A stretch of DNA of 64,000 nucleotides from Chitinophagaceae bacterium (GCA_947455215.1 CANGNA010000013.1:16069-80068), one strand, 5' to 3'. Shown: positions 38,746 to 49,808, counted from the stretch's first letter. Notes: generated from the letters alone by a model not told the origin. A program made the numbers and translations.

Positions 38746-39882
38746 ATGAGACAGTTATTTTTGTGCCTCACCCTTTTCCTGACCATGCCTGCTGCCGCGC
38801 AGATAACCCTGACTGCGGCAGACTACCCTGCTGTGCTTACAGGAACCGATAGCATAAAAGTAACTGTCTCTGCATCACCTTTCCCGGCACTGATTACCGG
38901 TGGCGGCAATATGTGGGATATGACCATTAACACAGACAGTTTGCCTGTGTTGCATAACTACCGCGTTCCTGCTGCGGGCTTCCAGTATGCTGATAGTGCT
39001 GCATGTACTTTGTTTCGTTTTACTTTCCCCGGAAAAGCCATACGCACGCAGCTGATGTCGGGACATGCAGAGGAAGGTTGGATAATTGGTGATACCAGTT
39101 ATAACATTGGTTTTATCACCACAAGCGCATACGACAGTCTCTTCATCCCTGCGCAAACAGATTTTTATAGCGTGCAGCGGAACATACTTATCTACCCGGC
39201 TACAGATGCCTCATCGTGGTCGTCTTCTTTTTTTGTTGATCTACAGTTTCAACTTTCGATGGCGTTTCCGGCATATAACCATGCACCGGGGTACAGGCGA
39301 TCGTACGTGCAGGAAAACTGTTTTGTGACCGGATGGGGGCAGATGCGTATTAATGATGCGAACGGTAACCCCGGCGAATACCTGGATGTGCTGCAGGTGC
39401 AGATAAGGCGCATAACTACAGATAGCTTTTTTCTGAATGGTGTGCCTATGGCGCCGAGCGTGCTGCCCGTGTTTAATGTGTACCAGGGCATGGCAGATAC
39501 TGTTTATGAACATAACTACTACCGCAAGGGCGAGATAACGCCGCTGGCCAATGTGCGGTTCAAAGATGCGATATATACACAGCCGGTAATGGCGCGCAAG
39601 CACGTGCAGCGCCTGATGCGTGTTGGGGTAGCGGATGTACCAACTACCAAGGAGGTGAAAGTGTATCCGCAGCCGCTGACAGGTGAGGAGCTGATGATAT
39701 CTATACCGCCGGGGAGATATGCATATACGCTGTACGACATGAAAGGGATAAATGTGGCATCGGGTGTTGTATCTGCCACTAACAATACATGTAAGCTTGC
39801 ATTGCCTGAAAGCATAGCAGCAGGACAATACTTGTTGTGCATAGCAGGTATGCGATCTGTACCGGTAAATATTCAACGATAA
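38746..39882 (+). CDS. secreted protein with T9SS-type C-terminal sorting domain
   Basis: Signal peptide; C-terminal VKVYPQPLTGEELMISIPPGRYAYTLYDMKGINVASG...AAGQYLLCIAG. Confidence 0.75.
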   Translation: MRQLFLCLTLFLTMPAAAQITLTAADYPAVLTGTDSIKVTVSASPFPALITGGGNMWDMTINTDSLPVLHNYRVPAAGFQYADSAACTLFRFTFPGKAIRTQLMSGHAEEGWIIGDTSYNIGFITTSAYDSLFIPAQTDFYSVQRNILIYPATDASSWSSSFFVDLQFQLSMAFPAYNHAPGYRRSYVQENCFVTGWGQMRINDANGNPGEYLDVLQVQIRRITTDSFFLNGVPMAPSVLPVFNVYQGMADTVYEHNYYRKGEITPLANVRFKDAIYTQPVMARKHVQRLMRVGVADVPTTKEVKVYPQPLTGEELMISIPPGRYAYTLYDMKGINVASGVVSATNNTCKLALPESIAAGQYLLCIAGMRSVPVNIQR

Positions 39883-39891
39883 TAACGAGTC

Positions 39892-41328
39892 TTGATGACA
39901 CCAGCATCTACATCGGCGCTAAAGAAACTGTCGGCCCTGGGCCTGGCGGCTATGGCTGTGCTGGCCATTGGAGGTGTGGTGTTTTACAAAGAGCGCCTGC
40001 TCTTTGCTGATTCCAGTTTTATTGCTTTTAACATACTGAACCTGGGCAAGCTGTATGTGCAGGAACACAGGTATGGCAGCTTTATTACCCAAATGGTATT
40101 GCTGGCCGGCTGCAAACTGCACCTGCCGATCTCGGTGGTGCTGAAGGGATACACATTCAGTTTCAATTTCTTTTACCTGCTGGTTGCGGCAGTGGTATAT
40201 AGGTGCCGGCAGTATGCCTTGGTCATCATCATGTCGCTATACTATGTGTTGCTGGTGAGCGATACTTATTTCTGGACCAATAACGAGATACACCAGGCCA
40301 TAGCGTGGATGTTCCTGTTTTATGGCGTGGTGCTGCGCATGGCTGCCGATAAGGTACGGTGGCCGCTGTTGCTGCCCGTATTTGTATTGCTGGCCTTCCT
40401 GGCGCTGTATACGCATTTTATTGTGATCCTTCCTTTTGGTTTTTTATGGGTGTTCCTGTGGCTAAGGAACGAGGATTGGCCATTCAGCAAAAAGGAATCG
40501 TGGTGGCTGAGCGTGCTGCTGCTGCTGATAGTGGCCAGTAAGTTCCTGCTATTGAAAAGCAACAGCTATGACGATGCCCACCTGAACAACATTACGCACT
40601 TATGCCTTAGAGACCTGTACCTGTGCTACGTAAGCGATGGTGTGAAGGTCTTTCTGTACCGGGTACTTACCAACTACTGGGTAGTGTTGGGCATAGTACC
40701 CGCGGGGCTAATCGCGGCACGTAAGGCAAATAAGCAGGTAGCCATATGGAGCGCGATGGCAATAGTGGGCTATATAAGTATAATGGGCATTACCTACCCT
40801 ATGGGCGATATACTACAGTTCCATATAGAAAGTGAATGGCAAAGCCTTGCCGTGATAATGTCTGCGGCATTTGTGTATTACGCACTGCCGGCAATGAATT
40901 TGAGAGTGGCTGCAGTGGCATTAGTATGTATATTTTTAGCCCGTTTCTTTTATATCGGGCGGTCTGAGAAAATATTTAGCTGGCGCGTACGTTATACACA
41001 AAACGTATTGGATGCCATGAAAAATAAAGGTATCAACAAACTGGTGTTGGCGAATGATAGTACCCTGCATGCGCAGTATATGCTCGACTTTACCCTACCC
41101 GAGGAAAGCACACTATTGAGTGCCATGGACGGAGATGTGCCACAACGCACCTTTTTGTTTGCAGATACATATAGCATTGCCAACAGGGCAGATCTGGCCA
41201 ATCCGAAGATGGTGCGTGCCAGCTGGAGCGGGATGAAGCCTGCTGATTGGAACTATGAATATTTTAAACCGGATACTACACATCCTTATGTGATCACCAC
41301 CATAAAAGACCTTTTCACTCGTCAATAA
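39892..41328 (+). CDS. polytopic membrane protein (hypothetical)
   Basis: 478 aa; many TM helices; tandem paralogue of next gene. Confidence 0.75.
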   Translation: MMTPASTSALKKLSALGLAAMAVLAIGGVVFYKERLLFADSSFIAFNILNLGKLYVQEHRYGSFITQMVLLAGCKLHLPISVVLKGYTFSFNFFYLLVAAVVYRCRQYALVIIMSLYYVLLVSDTYFWTNNEIHQAIAWMFLFYGVVLRMAADKVRWPLLLPVFVLLAFLALYTHFIVILPFGFLWVFLWLRNEDWPFSKKESWWLSVLLLLIVASKFLLLKSNSYDDAHLNNITHLCLRDLYLCYVSDGVKVFLYRVLTNYWVVLGIVPAGLIAARKANKQVAIWSAMAIVGYISIMGITYPMGDILQFHIESEWQSLAVIMSAAFVYYALPAMNLRVAAVALVCIFLARFFYIGRSEKIFSWRVRYTQNVLDAMKNKGINKLVLANDSTLHAQYMLDFTLPEESTLLSAMDGDVPQRTFLFADTYSIANRADLANPKMVRASWSGMKPADWNYEYFKPDTTHPYVITTIKDLFTRQ

Positions 41329-42767
41329 TGACCCAAGACCCAAGATCAAAAAAGTTAGCATTCATTAGCCTTGGTGCTATGCTTGTGTTGGTAGCCGGCT
41401 CAGCCTGGTTTTACAAGGAAAAGGCGCTTTTCACAGATACTGCTTATGTGTTGTTCAATATCATCAACAACGGGCAGTTGGCGATTCAGTTCAACCGGTA
41501 TGGGGCGCTGATAGCGCAAGGAGTCCCATATTTAGGCCAGATGCTGCATATGCCCCTAAAGACCATGCTGATCATGTATGCCGCCTGGCCATACTTATGC
41601 TACAGCATTGTGGCAGGGGTACTTATTTTGCGGTACCGGCAATACAACCTGGCTATATTAATGGCCTTGTTCTATGTGCTATTTGTTAGCCAGTCGTTTT
41701 ACTGGGGCAGCGAGATCCCGCAAGGCATGGCCTTCCTGTTTCTGATGATGGGCACTGCATTGCATATGGGTAACAGGAATGTGGGGTTGTGGAAAATAGC
41801 AGTCCCTTTTGTTTTTTGTGGTGTGGTCGCTATGTTCACCCATTTTACTATAATGGTAGCGGGTGTGTACCTGTGGGTCTACTTACTGTTAGATAAGGGT
41901 AGCTGGCCATTCACAAGGCAGCGAACTATATTGTTGAGCATACTGCTATTAGCTTGTATTGCTTCTAAGTTTGTTTATTCATTGGTGATTGCCAAAGGCA
42001 CCGGCGATGGACCGTTCCTGAAAAATGTATTTACTTGCTCTATTCGGGATATATACCATATGTTCTCTACCCCAGTGGTCCGTACGTTTTTGTATAGGTG
42101 TATCACCGTATATTGGGTGGGGACGATAGTGTTTTTATCAGGTATGATACGCTTGTTCCAAAGAAGAAAATATATCCTTGCAACATGGACAATGCTAAGT
42201 GTGCTAGGATATATGTGTGTCGTCTCCCTGACCTTCACAGAATGGGGGGAAACGGCCTCGGTTTTCCATATAGAGAGTGAATGGCTCTGCATGTCAGTTT
42301 TGCTCATTACGCCCTTTGCTTTTGATTTTCTGCGGGCGGCTAAGGGTGGGTATTTACTGCTGTTGCTGCCACTCATCTTTATTGCACGGTTTGTGTACAT
42401 TTACCAGGCAGTTGCCCCATTTGAGACCCATTTGCAAATGCAGGCTCGTGCATTGGGAAGTATGAAACAAAAAGGCATTAGGAAGGTAGCGATAGTTTGG
42501 ACAGCAACCTTCTCCAAACCATATGTTGCCGACTGGGCAGCGCAATATGAGACAATGCTATCATCAGCTTTGGATGGAGATAGCCCGCAGTATAATTACT
42601 GCGTGGTGCGGGAAGAGGATACACTGCGGATAAAGGCGCTGAAACCAGCGGCATTCGCAATGGCATTTACAACACCCGCCCCGTTACAGCTAAATAGGCA
42701 ATATTTCAGGATGGACACTGTGCAGGACTGGAAAGTGATGACATATGAAGAACTAACAGAAAAATAA
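41328..42767 (+). CDS. polytopic membrane protein (paralogue)
   Basis: 479 aa; shares YKE.ALF.D..Y..FNI.N.G...V/IQ..RYG and HIESEW motifs with upstream gene; start overlaps stop (TAATG). Confidence 0.75.
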   Translation: MTQDPRSKKLAFISLGAMLVLVAGSAWFYKEKALFTDTAYVLFNIINNGQLAIQFNRYGALIAQGVPYLGQMLHMPLKTMLIMYAAWPYLCYSIVAGVLILRYRQYNLAILMALFYVLFVSQSFYWGSEIPQGMAFLFLMMGTALHMGNRNVGLWKIAVPFVFCGVVAMFTHFTIMVAGVYLWVYLLLDKGSWPFTRQRTILLSILLLACIASKFVYSLVIAKGTGDGPFLKNVFTCSIRDIYHMFSTPVVRTFLYRCITVYWVGTIVFLSGMIRLFQRRKYILATWTMLSVLGYMCVVSLTFTEWGETASVFHIESEWLCMSVLLITPFAFDFLRAAKGGYLLLLLPLIFIARFVYIYQAVAPFETHLQMQARALGSMKQKGIRKVAIVWTATFSKPYVADWAAQYETMLSSALDGDSPQYNYCVVREEDTLRIKALKPAAFAMAFTTPAPLQLNRQYFRMDTVQDWKVMTYEELTEK

Positions 42768-42777
42768 AAGTAGAGAG

Positions 42778-43293
42778 ATGCATACAAAGAAACCAATGGA
42801 TTCGCTGGTGACGATGTCGGAGCTGGTGTTGCCGAATGATACGAATACGCTGGGCAACCTGATGGGTGGCCGCCTGATGTACTGGATGGACATTGCGGGT
42901 GCTATAGCCGCGCAGAAGCACTGCAACTGCCCTGTAGTAACTGCATCTGTAGATAATATCTCTTTTGCCAGCCCGGTAAAGCTGGGCAATGTGTTGAGTA
43001 TTGAGGCTAAGGTGACAAGGTCGTTCAACTCGTCGATGGAGGTGTACCTGAGGGTATGGGGTGAGGATATTGCCGCACAGTACAAGTACCTGTCGAACGA
43101 AGCTTACATGACCTTTGTAGCGCTTGACCCCAATGGTAAGCCGCGCAAGGTACCCGAACTGATACCAGAAACCGATAGCGAGAAAAAGATATTTGACGGT
43201 GCGCTACGCCGCCGCCAGCTGAGGCTGATACTTGGCGGTAAAATGAAACCGGAAGAAGCCACAGAACTGAAGGCATTGTTTATGCAGGAATAA
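42778..43293 (+). CDS. acyl-CoA thioesterase (hotdog)
   Basis: 171 aa; SELVLPNDTNTLGNLMGGRLMYWMDIAGAIAAQKHCNCPVVTASVDNISFASPVKLG. Confidence 0.93.
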   Translation: MHTKKPMDSLVTMSELVLPNDTNTLGNLMGGRLMYWMDIAGAIAAQKHCNCPVVTASVDNISFASPVKLGNVLSIEAKVTRSFNSSMEVYLRVWGEDIAAQYKYLSNEAYMTFVALDPNGKPRKVPELIPETDSEKKIFDGALRRRQLRLILGGKMKPEEATELKALFMQE

Positions 43294-43298
43294 GCTGA

Positions 43299-44609
43299 GT
43301 GATGAAACAACCGATAACGATCTTCTGGTTCAGGCGAGACCTGCGCCTGCACGATAATGCCGGGCTGTACCATGCGCTGAAGATGGGCGTGCCGGTATTG
43401 CCCGTATTCATATTTGATACTGATATACTCGGCGACCTGAAAGATAAGGCGGACAGGCGGCTGGACTTTATACACAGAACGCTGGTGCAAATGCATGCAA
43501 CCCTGGAGCAGCAAGGCAGTACGCTGCACGTGTTTCACGGCAAGCCGCTGGATTGTTTCAGGGAGATAATTGATACCTATTCTGTATCCGCTGTTTATAC
43601 CAACCACGATTATGAGCCTTATGCGCGACAGCGCGATGAGGCTGTGCGCGCCTATCTTGACGCCAATGGAATAGCGTTTCACACCTTTAAAGACCAGGTG
43701 ATATTTGAAAAGAGCGAGGTGGTAAAAGACAATGGCGAGCCGTATACCGTTTACACACCTTACAGCAGAAAGTGGAAGGAGAAAATGAAGGATTTTTATT
43801 TAAGTTCTTATCCTGTAAAGAAATATGAACAACATTTCCTGAAAACGAAGCCCACAGCTATGCCAACCCTGGAAGCGCTTGGCTTTGAGGCAACAGACGT
43901 TGATGTGCCGCCGGTAGTGCTTGATGAGCAGGTGGCCAGGAAGTATGATGAAACCCGCGACCTGCCCGCCATACATGGCACCACACACATGGGCCTGCAC
44001 CTGAGGTTTGGCACAGTGAGTGTGCGGCAACTGGCAACTGAAGTAAAAGAGCTGAACGGCACCTTGTTGAACGAGCTGATATGGCGGGAATTCTTCATGA
44101 TGATCTTATGGCACTTTCCGTATGTGGTCAGTGGGTCGTTCAAGAAGGAGTATGATAATATACAGTGGCGCAATAATAAAGATGACTTTGCCAAATGGTG
44201 TGCCGGACAAACGGGCGTTGCGATAGTTGATGCCGGCATGAGGGAACTGAATACCACCGGCTTTATGCATAACCGCGTGCGGATGATAGTGGCCAGTTTT
44301 CTCACCAAGAACCTACTAATAGACTGGCGCTGGGGCGAGGCCTATTTTGCCGAGAAACTGCTGGACTATGATCTATCGGCGAACAACGGCAACTGGCAGT
44401 GGGCGGCAGGCAGCGGATGCGATGCCGCGCCTTATTTCCGCATCTTTAGCCCGGAACTGCAGACACAGAAATTTGATCCGCAACTGAAGTATGTACGCAA
44501 ATGGGTGCCGGAGTTCGAAAGCCTGCAATACAAACCGATCATTGACATCAAGGCCTCGAGAGACCGCTGCCTGAAAGAGTACAAGCGGGCGCTGGGTAAG
44601 AGCGAATAA
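43299..44609 (+). CDS. deoxyribodipyrimidine photolyase/cryptochrome family
   Basis: 436 aa; TIFWFRRDLRLHDNAGLYHAL, NNGNWQWAAGSGCDAAPYFRIFSPELQ. Confidence 0.95.
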   Translation: MMKQPITIFWFRRDLRLHDNAGLYHALKMGVPVLPVFIFDTDILGDLKDKADRRLDFIHRTLVQMHATLEQQGSTLHVFHGKPLDCFREIIDTYSVSAVYTNHDYEPYARQRDEAVRAYLDANGIAFHTFKDQVIFEKSEVVKDNGEPYTVYTPYSRKWKEKMKDFYLSSYPVKKYEQHFLKTKPTAMPTLEALGFEATDVDVPPVVLDEQVARKYDETRDLPAIHGTTHMGLHLRFGTVSVRQLATEVKELNGTLLNELIWREFFMMILWHFPYVVSGSFKKEYDNIQWRNNKDDFAKWCAGQTGVAIVDAGMRELNTTGFMHNRVRMIVASFLTKNLLIDWRWGEAYFAEKLLDYDLSANNGNWQWAAGSGCDAAPYFRIFSPELQTQKFDPQLKYVRKWVPEFESLQYKPIIDIKASRDRCLKEYKRALGKSE

Positions 44610-44614
44610 ACAGG

Positions 44615-45634
44615 CTATGCACTGCGGTGCACCTTTATTTTTTTGCTGAGCGCCAGGAAAGGCTTCTCAACGGCCAGGTAAAACAACCAGGCAAACAACA
44701 CGCAAGAAACCACACATAAGAACCATGCAACATAAAAATTAAGGTGCATGTATTTTTCGTAAAGCATGATGAAGCGTGTGGTAAGCGGCATATGCGTAAG
44801 ATATATGGAATAGGAGATGGTACCCAGCCACAAGAAAAACCTGGGTACTTTCTTTACATAATAGATAGCGGGCAATGCGGCGATGCCGCCTAGTAGCATC
44901 AGCGGCGCGTTGGCAAAAGTTCTGCCAATAAGGTATTGCACGATACAAAACACAATATAGGTGGGCACCAACATGATATAGAACTCACGTATTGTTGTCT
45001 TACCCGTCATGTATAAAAACAGGGAGATGCCCATAAGGAACAGCGGGAGATAAACAAATATGATATATGGATGCCCCGGAACAATTATAGTACTTAACGC
45101 CAATAGCCCGAAAAACGTAGCAAACATTTTCGTTTTGTTATTGCTGTTCAGTATCGGGAACACCAGCGATAGTGTAAGATAAAACTGGAACTCGACCGCT
45201 AATGTCCAATAAACCCAATTCAACCAGTGAGCACCGGTGAAGGCATTGATGTAGGCAAGATGACCTAAAACAAATGGCCAGTTGATAGTGTATGGCCCAC
45301 CATGGTACCATGGATAAAGTGTATTGATGTAGTTAAGTAATAGGACCAAAATTATGGAAACGATATAGGGAGGCTCTAACCGGACAAGGCGTTTTGACAT
45401 AAAAAACCTAAAGTCGGAGAAATTATAATTGGCCTTATACATGGAATAGGGTATGATAAACCCTGATATTACAAGAAAAGTATTTACGCCAAACCCCAAA
45501 GGATTCAAGAACGCGCAGAATGCAGGATGTTGTGCCTCAAAACCTTTCGGAGAATGACAAAGCAGTACAAGAAAAGAAGCGATCCCCCTCAGCATGTGGA
45601 CAGAAAGAAAAAATTCCTGCTTCGGTTTTTCCAT
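44615..45634 (-). CDS. acyltransferase 3 family protein
   Basis: 339 aa; HMLRGIASFLVLLCHSPKGF..., multiple TM helices. Confidence 0.9.
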   Translation of the reverse strand: MEKPKQEFFLSVHMLRGIASFLVLLCHSPKGFEAQHPAFCAFLNPLGFGVNTFLVISGFIIPYSMYKANYNFSDFRFFMSKRLVRLEPPYIVSIILVLLLNYINTLYPWYHGGPYTINWPFVLGHLAYINAFTGAHWLNWVYWTLAVEFQFYLTLSLVFPILNSNNKTKMFATFFGLLALSTIIVPGHPYIIFVYLPLFLMGISLFLYMTGKTTIREFYIMLVPTYIVFCIVQYLIGRTFANAPLMLLGGIAALPAIYYVKKVPRFFLWLGTISYSIYLTHMPLTTRFIMLYEKYMHLNFYVAWFLCVVSCVLFAWLFYLAVEKPFLALSKKIKVHRSA

Positions 45635-45780
45635 AAGAAATATATTGGCTGTAAATATAGGGCATGTTTTTTATAACCGCCTGCCGCCGGTTGCGGGGCC
45701 ACTAATTATAATAGAAAGACAACGACTCTGTAAGCGGCAATATCTGTTTCTGAAACCTGTCCGCAAAGGATAAAAAGTGG

Positions 45781-48700
45781 TTACAGTTTTACACACTTCT
45801 TTACTATGCTGCCATTGTTGCCAAATAAAGTGATGTAGTATACTCCGGCCGGCAGATAATTGGTATTGATACTGGTCATGTTGCTGGTGAGCTGCAAATG
45901 CAACAGCGTTTGCCCAACACTGTTCGTAATGGTCAGTGTGTTGTATTGGGTTGCATCCAGTTTTATTGTCAGTTCGTCTGTAACAGGGTTAGGGAACACA
46001 AGCACATCTTTATTGATGGTGGTATTGCTTACGCTTACCGGCCAGCACGCACTGGCTGGCAATATTGAGATGGCCATAGTGCTGGACTGACTGCCGCAAC
46101 CGTTGGTATATGTGTAGGCCACTGAATCTATGCCTATATTAAGCCCTGTTACCAGGCCGGTGGATGTTACCACGGCATTATCGTTGCATACAGTCCACAC
46201 CCCGCCTGTTGTTGCATTGGCCAGAGTGATCGAAGACCCCTGGCAAACTGTTGCTGCGCCGGTTATGGCGCCGGGATGAACGACAGTGTCTATGGATATA
46301 ACCTGGCTGGCAATGCCGCTACCGCACGATGAACTAACCGTGTAGTATACGGTATCGGTCCCCGGAGTGACCCCCGTGATGGATGAGCCGGACAGGGTGG
46401 CATTAGTGTTATACAGCGACCATACGCCGCCCGGAACTGTTGACATAAGTGTGAATGATGCCCCTGCACAAATAGCGTTGGAAGAGACGATAAAGCCGGG
46501 CTCAGGTGCGCCTACCTTAACAAGGTATTGCGATACCACAGGGCCACATGCTGCCGGTAAAGAATAATAGACGAACACGTAACCGTCGGAAATGCCGGTA
46601 ACACTGCCGCCAGATACTGTGGCATTGCTGTTGCTTACGCTCCATGTGCCGCCAGGCAATGATGCTGCTATGGAAATGGATGAGCCCGGACATACATTAT
46701 CGGGGCCGCTCATGGCGGCTGTGGCAGGTGCAGGACCTGTTATGTTCTCTACGGTATTGGTCATCACCACGGGGTTCTCATCGAAGTAGATTCCTGCACG
46801 GCCCTGTATGTGCGTGCAATCGGGCAGGCCTGTTTTTGTTTTTACGGTGTACACCAGCATACCATGACACAGGTTGTGGTGCGAACTATCGAGCAGGTTG
46901 ATGTGCGGGAAATCGAATTTTACAATGTTGTGTCCGCCTGCGGTGAATTTGTATATGTCCATAGCAGCGGATGCGGCTACTATGTTCAATGTACCCGGAT
47001 CAACATTATCTGACAGCGTATCGAGCACATAGATATTGTATGCCGTATCGTTGCCGGTATTTTCGAAGCCTATGGTGTATTCCAGCTTTGTGCCTGACGG
47101 GATATAGCCGGCAGGGCTAACCTGTATGAAATTAGGGTCGTATCCGGACCTCACTGTGTCTATGGGATTGGCTATATTGTCGGTTGTATCAGTATCGCCG
47201 GTAAAGGGGCCTATGATAGCAAGGGAGTGGACTGTGTCTCCGGGAAGGTAAGCAGGCGTAAAGTCCGGCTTTTCTGCATAAATACTGATCATACCGGGTG
47301 GCGCAATTCCGGATAGTCCTGTGAAGTGCCAGATCAGGGCATTGCCTATAGTTATGGTTGGTGCCGGGTCTGCGAATGGGTGTTGATATTTGGGGCTAAT
47401 TGTAAATGTAACGGTTGCTTCGCCTGCTGTACTACAGTGAAGGTTACTGGCTAACAGTGTGCCCATAAAAGCGTGATAACCACAGCGATTTGCTGTATGT
47501 ATACTGAAATTATTGCCGGCAACTCCTGAGCAGGTCATACCGAAATAGCTGATATCCGCATTATAGTCTGATGTTATCAATGTGGTAGTCAACTCACCTG
47601 ATACGGGTGCAGAAGGGAGTAGCCCGGCTGCTATATCAATTATTCTGAGCCTGTAAATATCTCCGGCCACTCCGTACGCTGTATAATAAAAGCCGCTTGT
47701 AGTGTTTATGGTATCTATAGCAACGCCATTAGAATCCACTTCCACACTAGCCGGATAATAACACAACGGATCTGCGCCGTCATCATATACCCCGTTTCCA
47801 TTTCTGTCTACATAAAATTTTGCCTGTAGCACATTGCACATTTTGTATTGATAGCTATAAGTTGCAGAATCTATTGCCACAGCCCCGTTCATGAAAATAG
47901 TTTTAAGTGTGTACGTGCCTGGCATTTCATAGGAGTGAGTAAATAATGATGCGCCTGTACTAAGGGAGGTTGCAGTTGATGTGCCGTCTCCGAAATAAGT
48001 GACCTGGTGAAAGGAGGAACCGGAAGGAAGAGCAATCATATTGATCTCCGGCCCCGAGCATAGCGGGTTAATATATACGACAAAACTATCTGCCATAACA
48101 GTTGGGGGTGTGATCTCAACCTTGCAAACCCTATTAAGCAATTGGTCTGTAACATAAATATTCTGGAACCTGTCTGTTGATAGGCCATGAGCGTTGGCTA
48201 ATTGTGCACTAGTAGCAGGTACGGAGCTGAGAGTAGACACAGTGCCATTACCAGCGACTGTAGTTATAATGCCATAACGATCGACCTTCCTTATTTGCCC
48301 AATACTCAGGCCCTCGGCTATATAAAGGTTGCCATATGCATCTACGCACACATTAGCAGGTGCAACAGCCGCACTGGTTGCCGGGCCGCCATCGCCTGAG
48401 GGTGAAGAAAGCCCGTTTCCGGCGTAGGTGCTTATAATTCCTGTAGCGCTTATTTTACGTACCCTGTTATTGCCATTATCTGCTATATAAATATTCCCAG
48501 CATAATCCGCACATATGCCAGCGGGATAGTTCAACAAGGCTGCAGTTGCAGGACCACCGTCGCCACCAAACCCTGATGTTGCAGCACCAGCTATGGTTGT
48601 TATGACGCCTGACGTGCTTATTTTCCTTATTCTGTGCCGTGTGGAGATATACATATTTCCCGAATGGTCGAAGCATAACCCTGAGGCATGATCCAACAAC

Positions 48701-49188
48701 GCGGCGGTTGCAGGTCCGCCATCTCCGCTAAATCCGTAAACAGAGGAACCTGCAATGGTACTTATGACTCCCGTGTTTATATCAACTTTACGGATCCGGG
48801 TACTGTCGATGAAATATAAACTATTGTAGGCGTCAACAGCCATAGGACCCGGAGAGATCGCCGCATCTGTAGCTGGAATACCATCTGCAGTTGATGTGCC
48901 TCCTCCTGCAAAGAGGTCAATTATTCCTGCTGAGTTAACCTTTCGTATTTTATAATCAAAGATGGTTCCACTGCAAAAATAAAAATTACCTATAGCGTCT
49001 GCGCAAACCACTGCAGGACCCCATGTACTTGCAGCCGTCGCTGGCCCGCCATCGCCTGAATAGCCAGAGGTGCCGTTACCAGCTATTGTAGTAATGTAGC
49101 CGGGTTGTGCTATGACACCTGTTGTAGCCAATATTGCCAATAGCATTGCGCAGATATTGCGGATAGGATTTAGGATAGTGCGGTTCAT
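45781..49188 (-). CDS. large NHL-repeat / Ig-like surface protein with T9SS sorting domain
   Basis: From MNRTILNPIRNICAMLLAILATTGVIAQ; repeated TIAGNGTSGYSGDGGPATAA motifs; C-terminal VLVFPNPVTDELTIKLD...LPAGVYYITLFGNNGSIVKKCVKL. Start moved from 49425 to 49188. Confidence 0.92.
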   Translation of the reverse strand: MNRTILNPIRNICAMLLAILATTGVIAQPGYITTIAGNGTSGYSGDGGPATAASTWGPAVVCADAIGNFYFCSGTIFDYKIRKVNSAGIIDLFAGGGTSTADGIPATDAAISPGPMAVDAYNSLYFIDSTRIRKVDINTGVISTIAGSSVYGFSGDGGPATAALLDHASGLCFDHSGNMYISTRHRIRKISTSGVITTIAGAATSGFGGDGGPATAALLNYPAGICADYAGNIYIADNGNNRVRKISATGIISTYAGNGLSSPSGDGGPATSAAVAPANVCVDAYGNLYIAEGLSIGQIRKVDRYGIITTVAGNGTVSTLSSVPATSAQLANAHGLSTDRFQNIYVTDQLLNRVCKVEITPPTVMADSFVVYINPLCSGPEINMIALPSGSSFHQVTYFGDGTSTATSLSTGASLFTHSYEMPGTYTLKTIFMNGAVAIDSATYSYQYKMCNVLQAKFYVDRNGNGVYDDGADPLCYYPASVEVDSNGVAIDTINTTSGFYYTAYGVAGDIYRLRIIDIAAGLLPSAPVSGELTTTLITSDYNADISYFGMTCSGVAGNNFSIHTANRCGYHAFMGTLLASNLHCSTAGEATVTFTISPKYQHPFADPAPTITIGNALIWHFTGLSGIAPPGMISIYAEKPDFTPAYLPGDTVHSLAIIGPFTGDTDTTDNIANPIDTVRSGYDPNFIQVSPAGYIPSGTKLEYTIGFENTGNDTAYNIYVLDTLSDNVDPGTLNIVAASAAMDIYKFTAGGHNIVKFDFPHINLLDSSHHNLCHGMLVYTVKTKTGLPDCTHIQGRAGIYFDENPVVMTNTVENITGPAPATAAMSGPDNVCPGSSISIAASLPGGTWSVSNSNATVSGGSVTGISDGYVFVYYSLPAACGPVVSQYLVKVGAPEPGFIVSSNAICAGASFTLMSTVPGGVWSLYNTNATLSGSSITGVTPGTDTVYYTVSSSCGSGIASQVISIDTVVHPGAITGAATVCQGSSITLANATTGGVWTVCNDNAVVTSTGLVTGLNIGIDSVAYTYTNGCGSQSSTMAISILPASACWPVSVSNTTINKDVLVFPNPVTDELTIKLDATQYNTLTITNSVGQTLLHLQLTSNMTSINTNYLPAGVYYITLFGNNGSIVKKCVKL

Positions 49189-49273
49189 ATTGAAATAGTT
49201 ATAGGGGTAAAGATACATATAAAAAACAAAACATGATTCACATGCCCGGAGGAACATATTGCGCATAGCAACA

Positions 49274-49295
49274 ACTGCCCGGAATACCGGGCAGT
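49274..49295 (-). terminator. hairpin (possible terminator of early operon)
   Basis: ACTGCCCGG-N4-CCGGGCAGT between DUF4406-like gene and NHL gene. Confidence 0.45.
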
Positions 49296-49322
49296 CGTCA
49301 TAAAAAGTAAATGGTTGTTGGC

Positions 49323-49613
49323 TTAATGGTATACCACCTGCATGCCGAGGCGGAGGGCGATGTCGCGTTCGAGCTGGGCGCCGCGGCTTTCCTGCCAGTC
49401 GGGGAGGAGGTGTACTTCGTCGCATTCGAGCATTTTCTTTATGTCGCTGCGAACGGAGTCGCGCCAGTTGCGTTCTTCTTCAAGGGTTGCGGCCGGGTTC
49501 ACTACGTTGTAGCCCATGTCGGTAAGGCGGCTGGTGATGTTATTGAATTTGCTTTGCACCTCTTCCTTAGGGAGGCCTGTGATCTTTCCTGCTATATACA
49601 CTGTTCTCTTCAT
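49323..49613 (-). CDS. DUF4406 / nucleoside deoxyribosyltransferase-like protein
   Basis: 96 aa; VYIAGKITGLPKEEVQSKFNNITSRLTDMGYNVVNPA...LPDWQESRGAQLERDIALRLGMQVVY. Confidence 0.85.
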   Translation of the reverse strand: MKRTVYIAGKITGLPKEEVQSKFNNITSRLTDMGYNVVNPAATLEEERNWRDSVRSDIKKMLECDEVHLLPDWQESRGAQLERDIALRLGMQVVYH

Positions 49614-49719
49614 GACCCTGTAATTTTAAAAGTGTTTAAATGGAGATAAAAATTGTGCCGCGAGTTATTAATGCGATATAATCTTGTTAGTGTCAATCGA
49701 ATGGATATAGCTAAGAAGT

Positions 49720-49808
49720 ATCTTCCGGTCTTTCAGACCTTGACCAAACTTTCTAATATACCCGGGACTTCATCCCGGGCTATTGTCTTTCGGTCTTTCA
49801 GACCTGAA
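49720..49808. repeat. dispersed palindromic repeat (TCTTTCGGTCTTTCAGACC / CCCGGGACTTCATCCCGGG family)
   Basis: Same architecture as 51369-51590 and 59348-59425. Confidence 0.7.
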
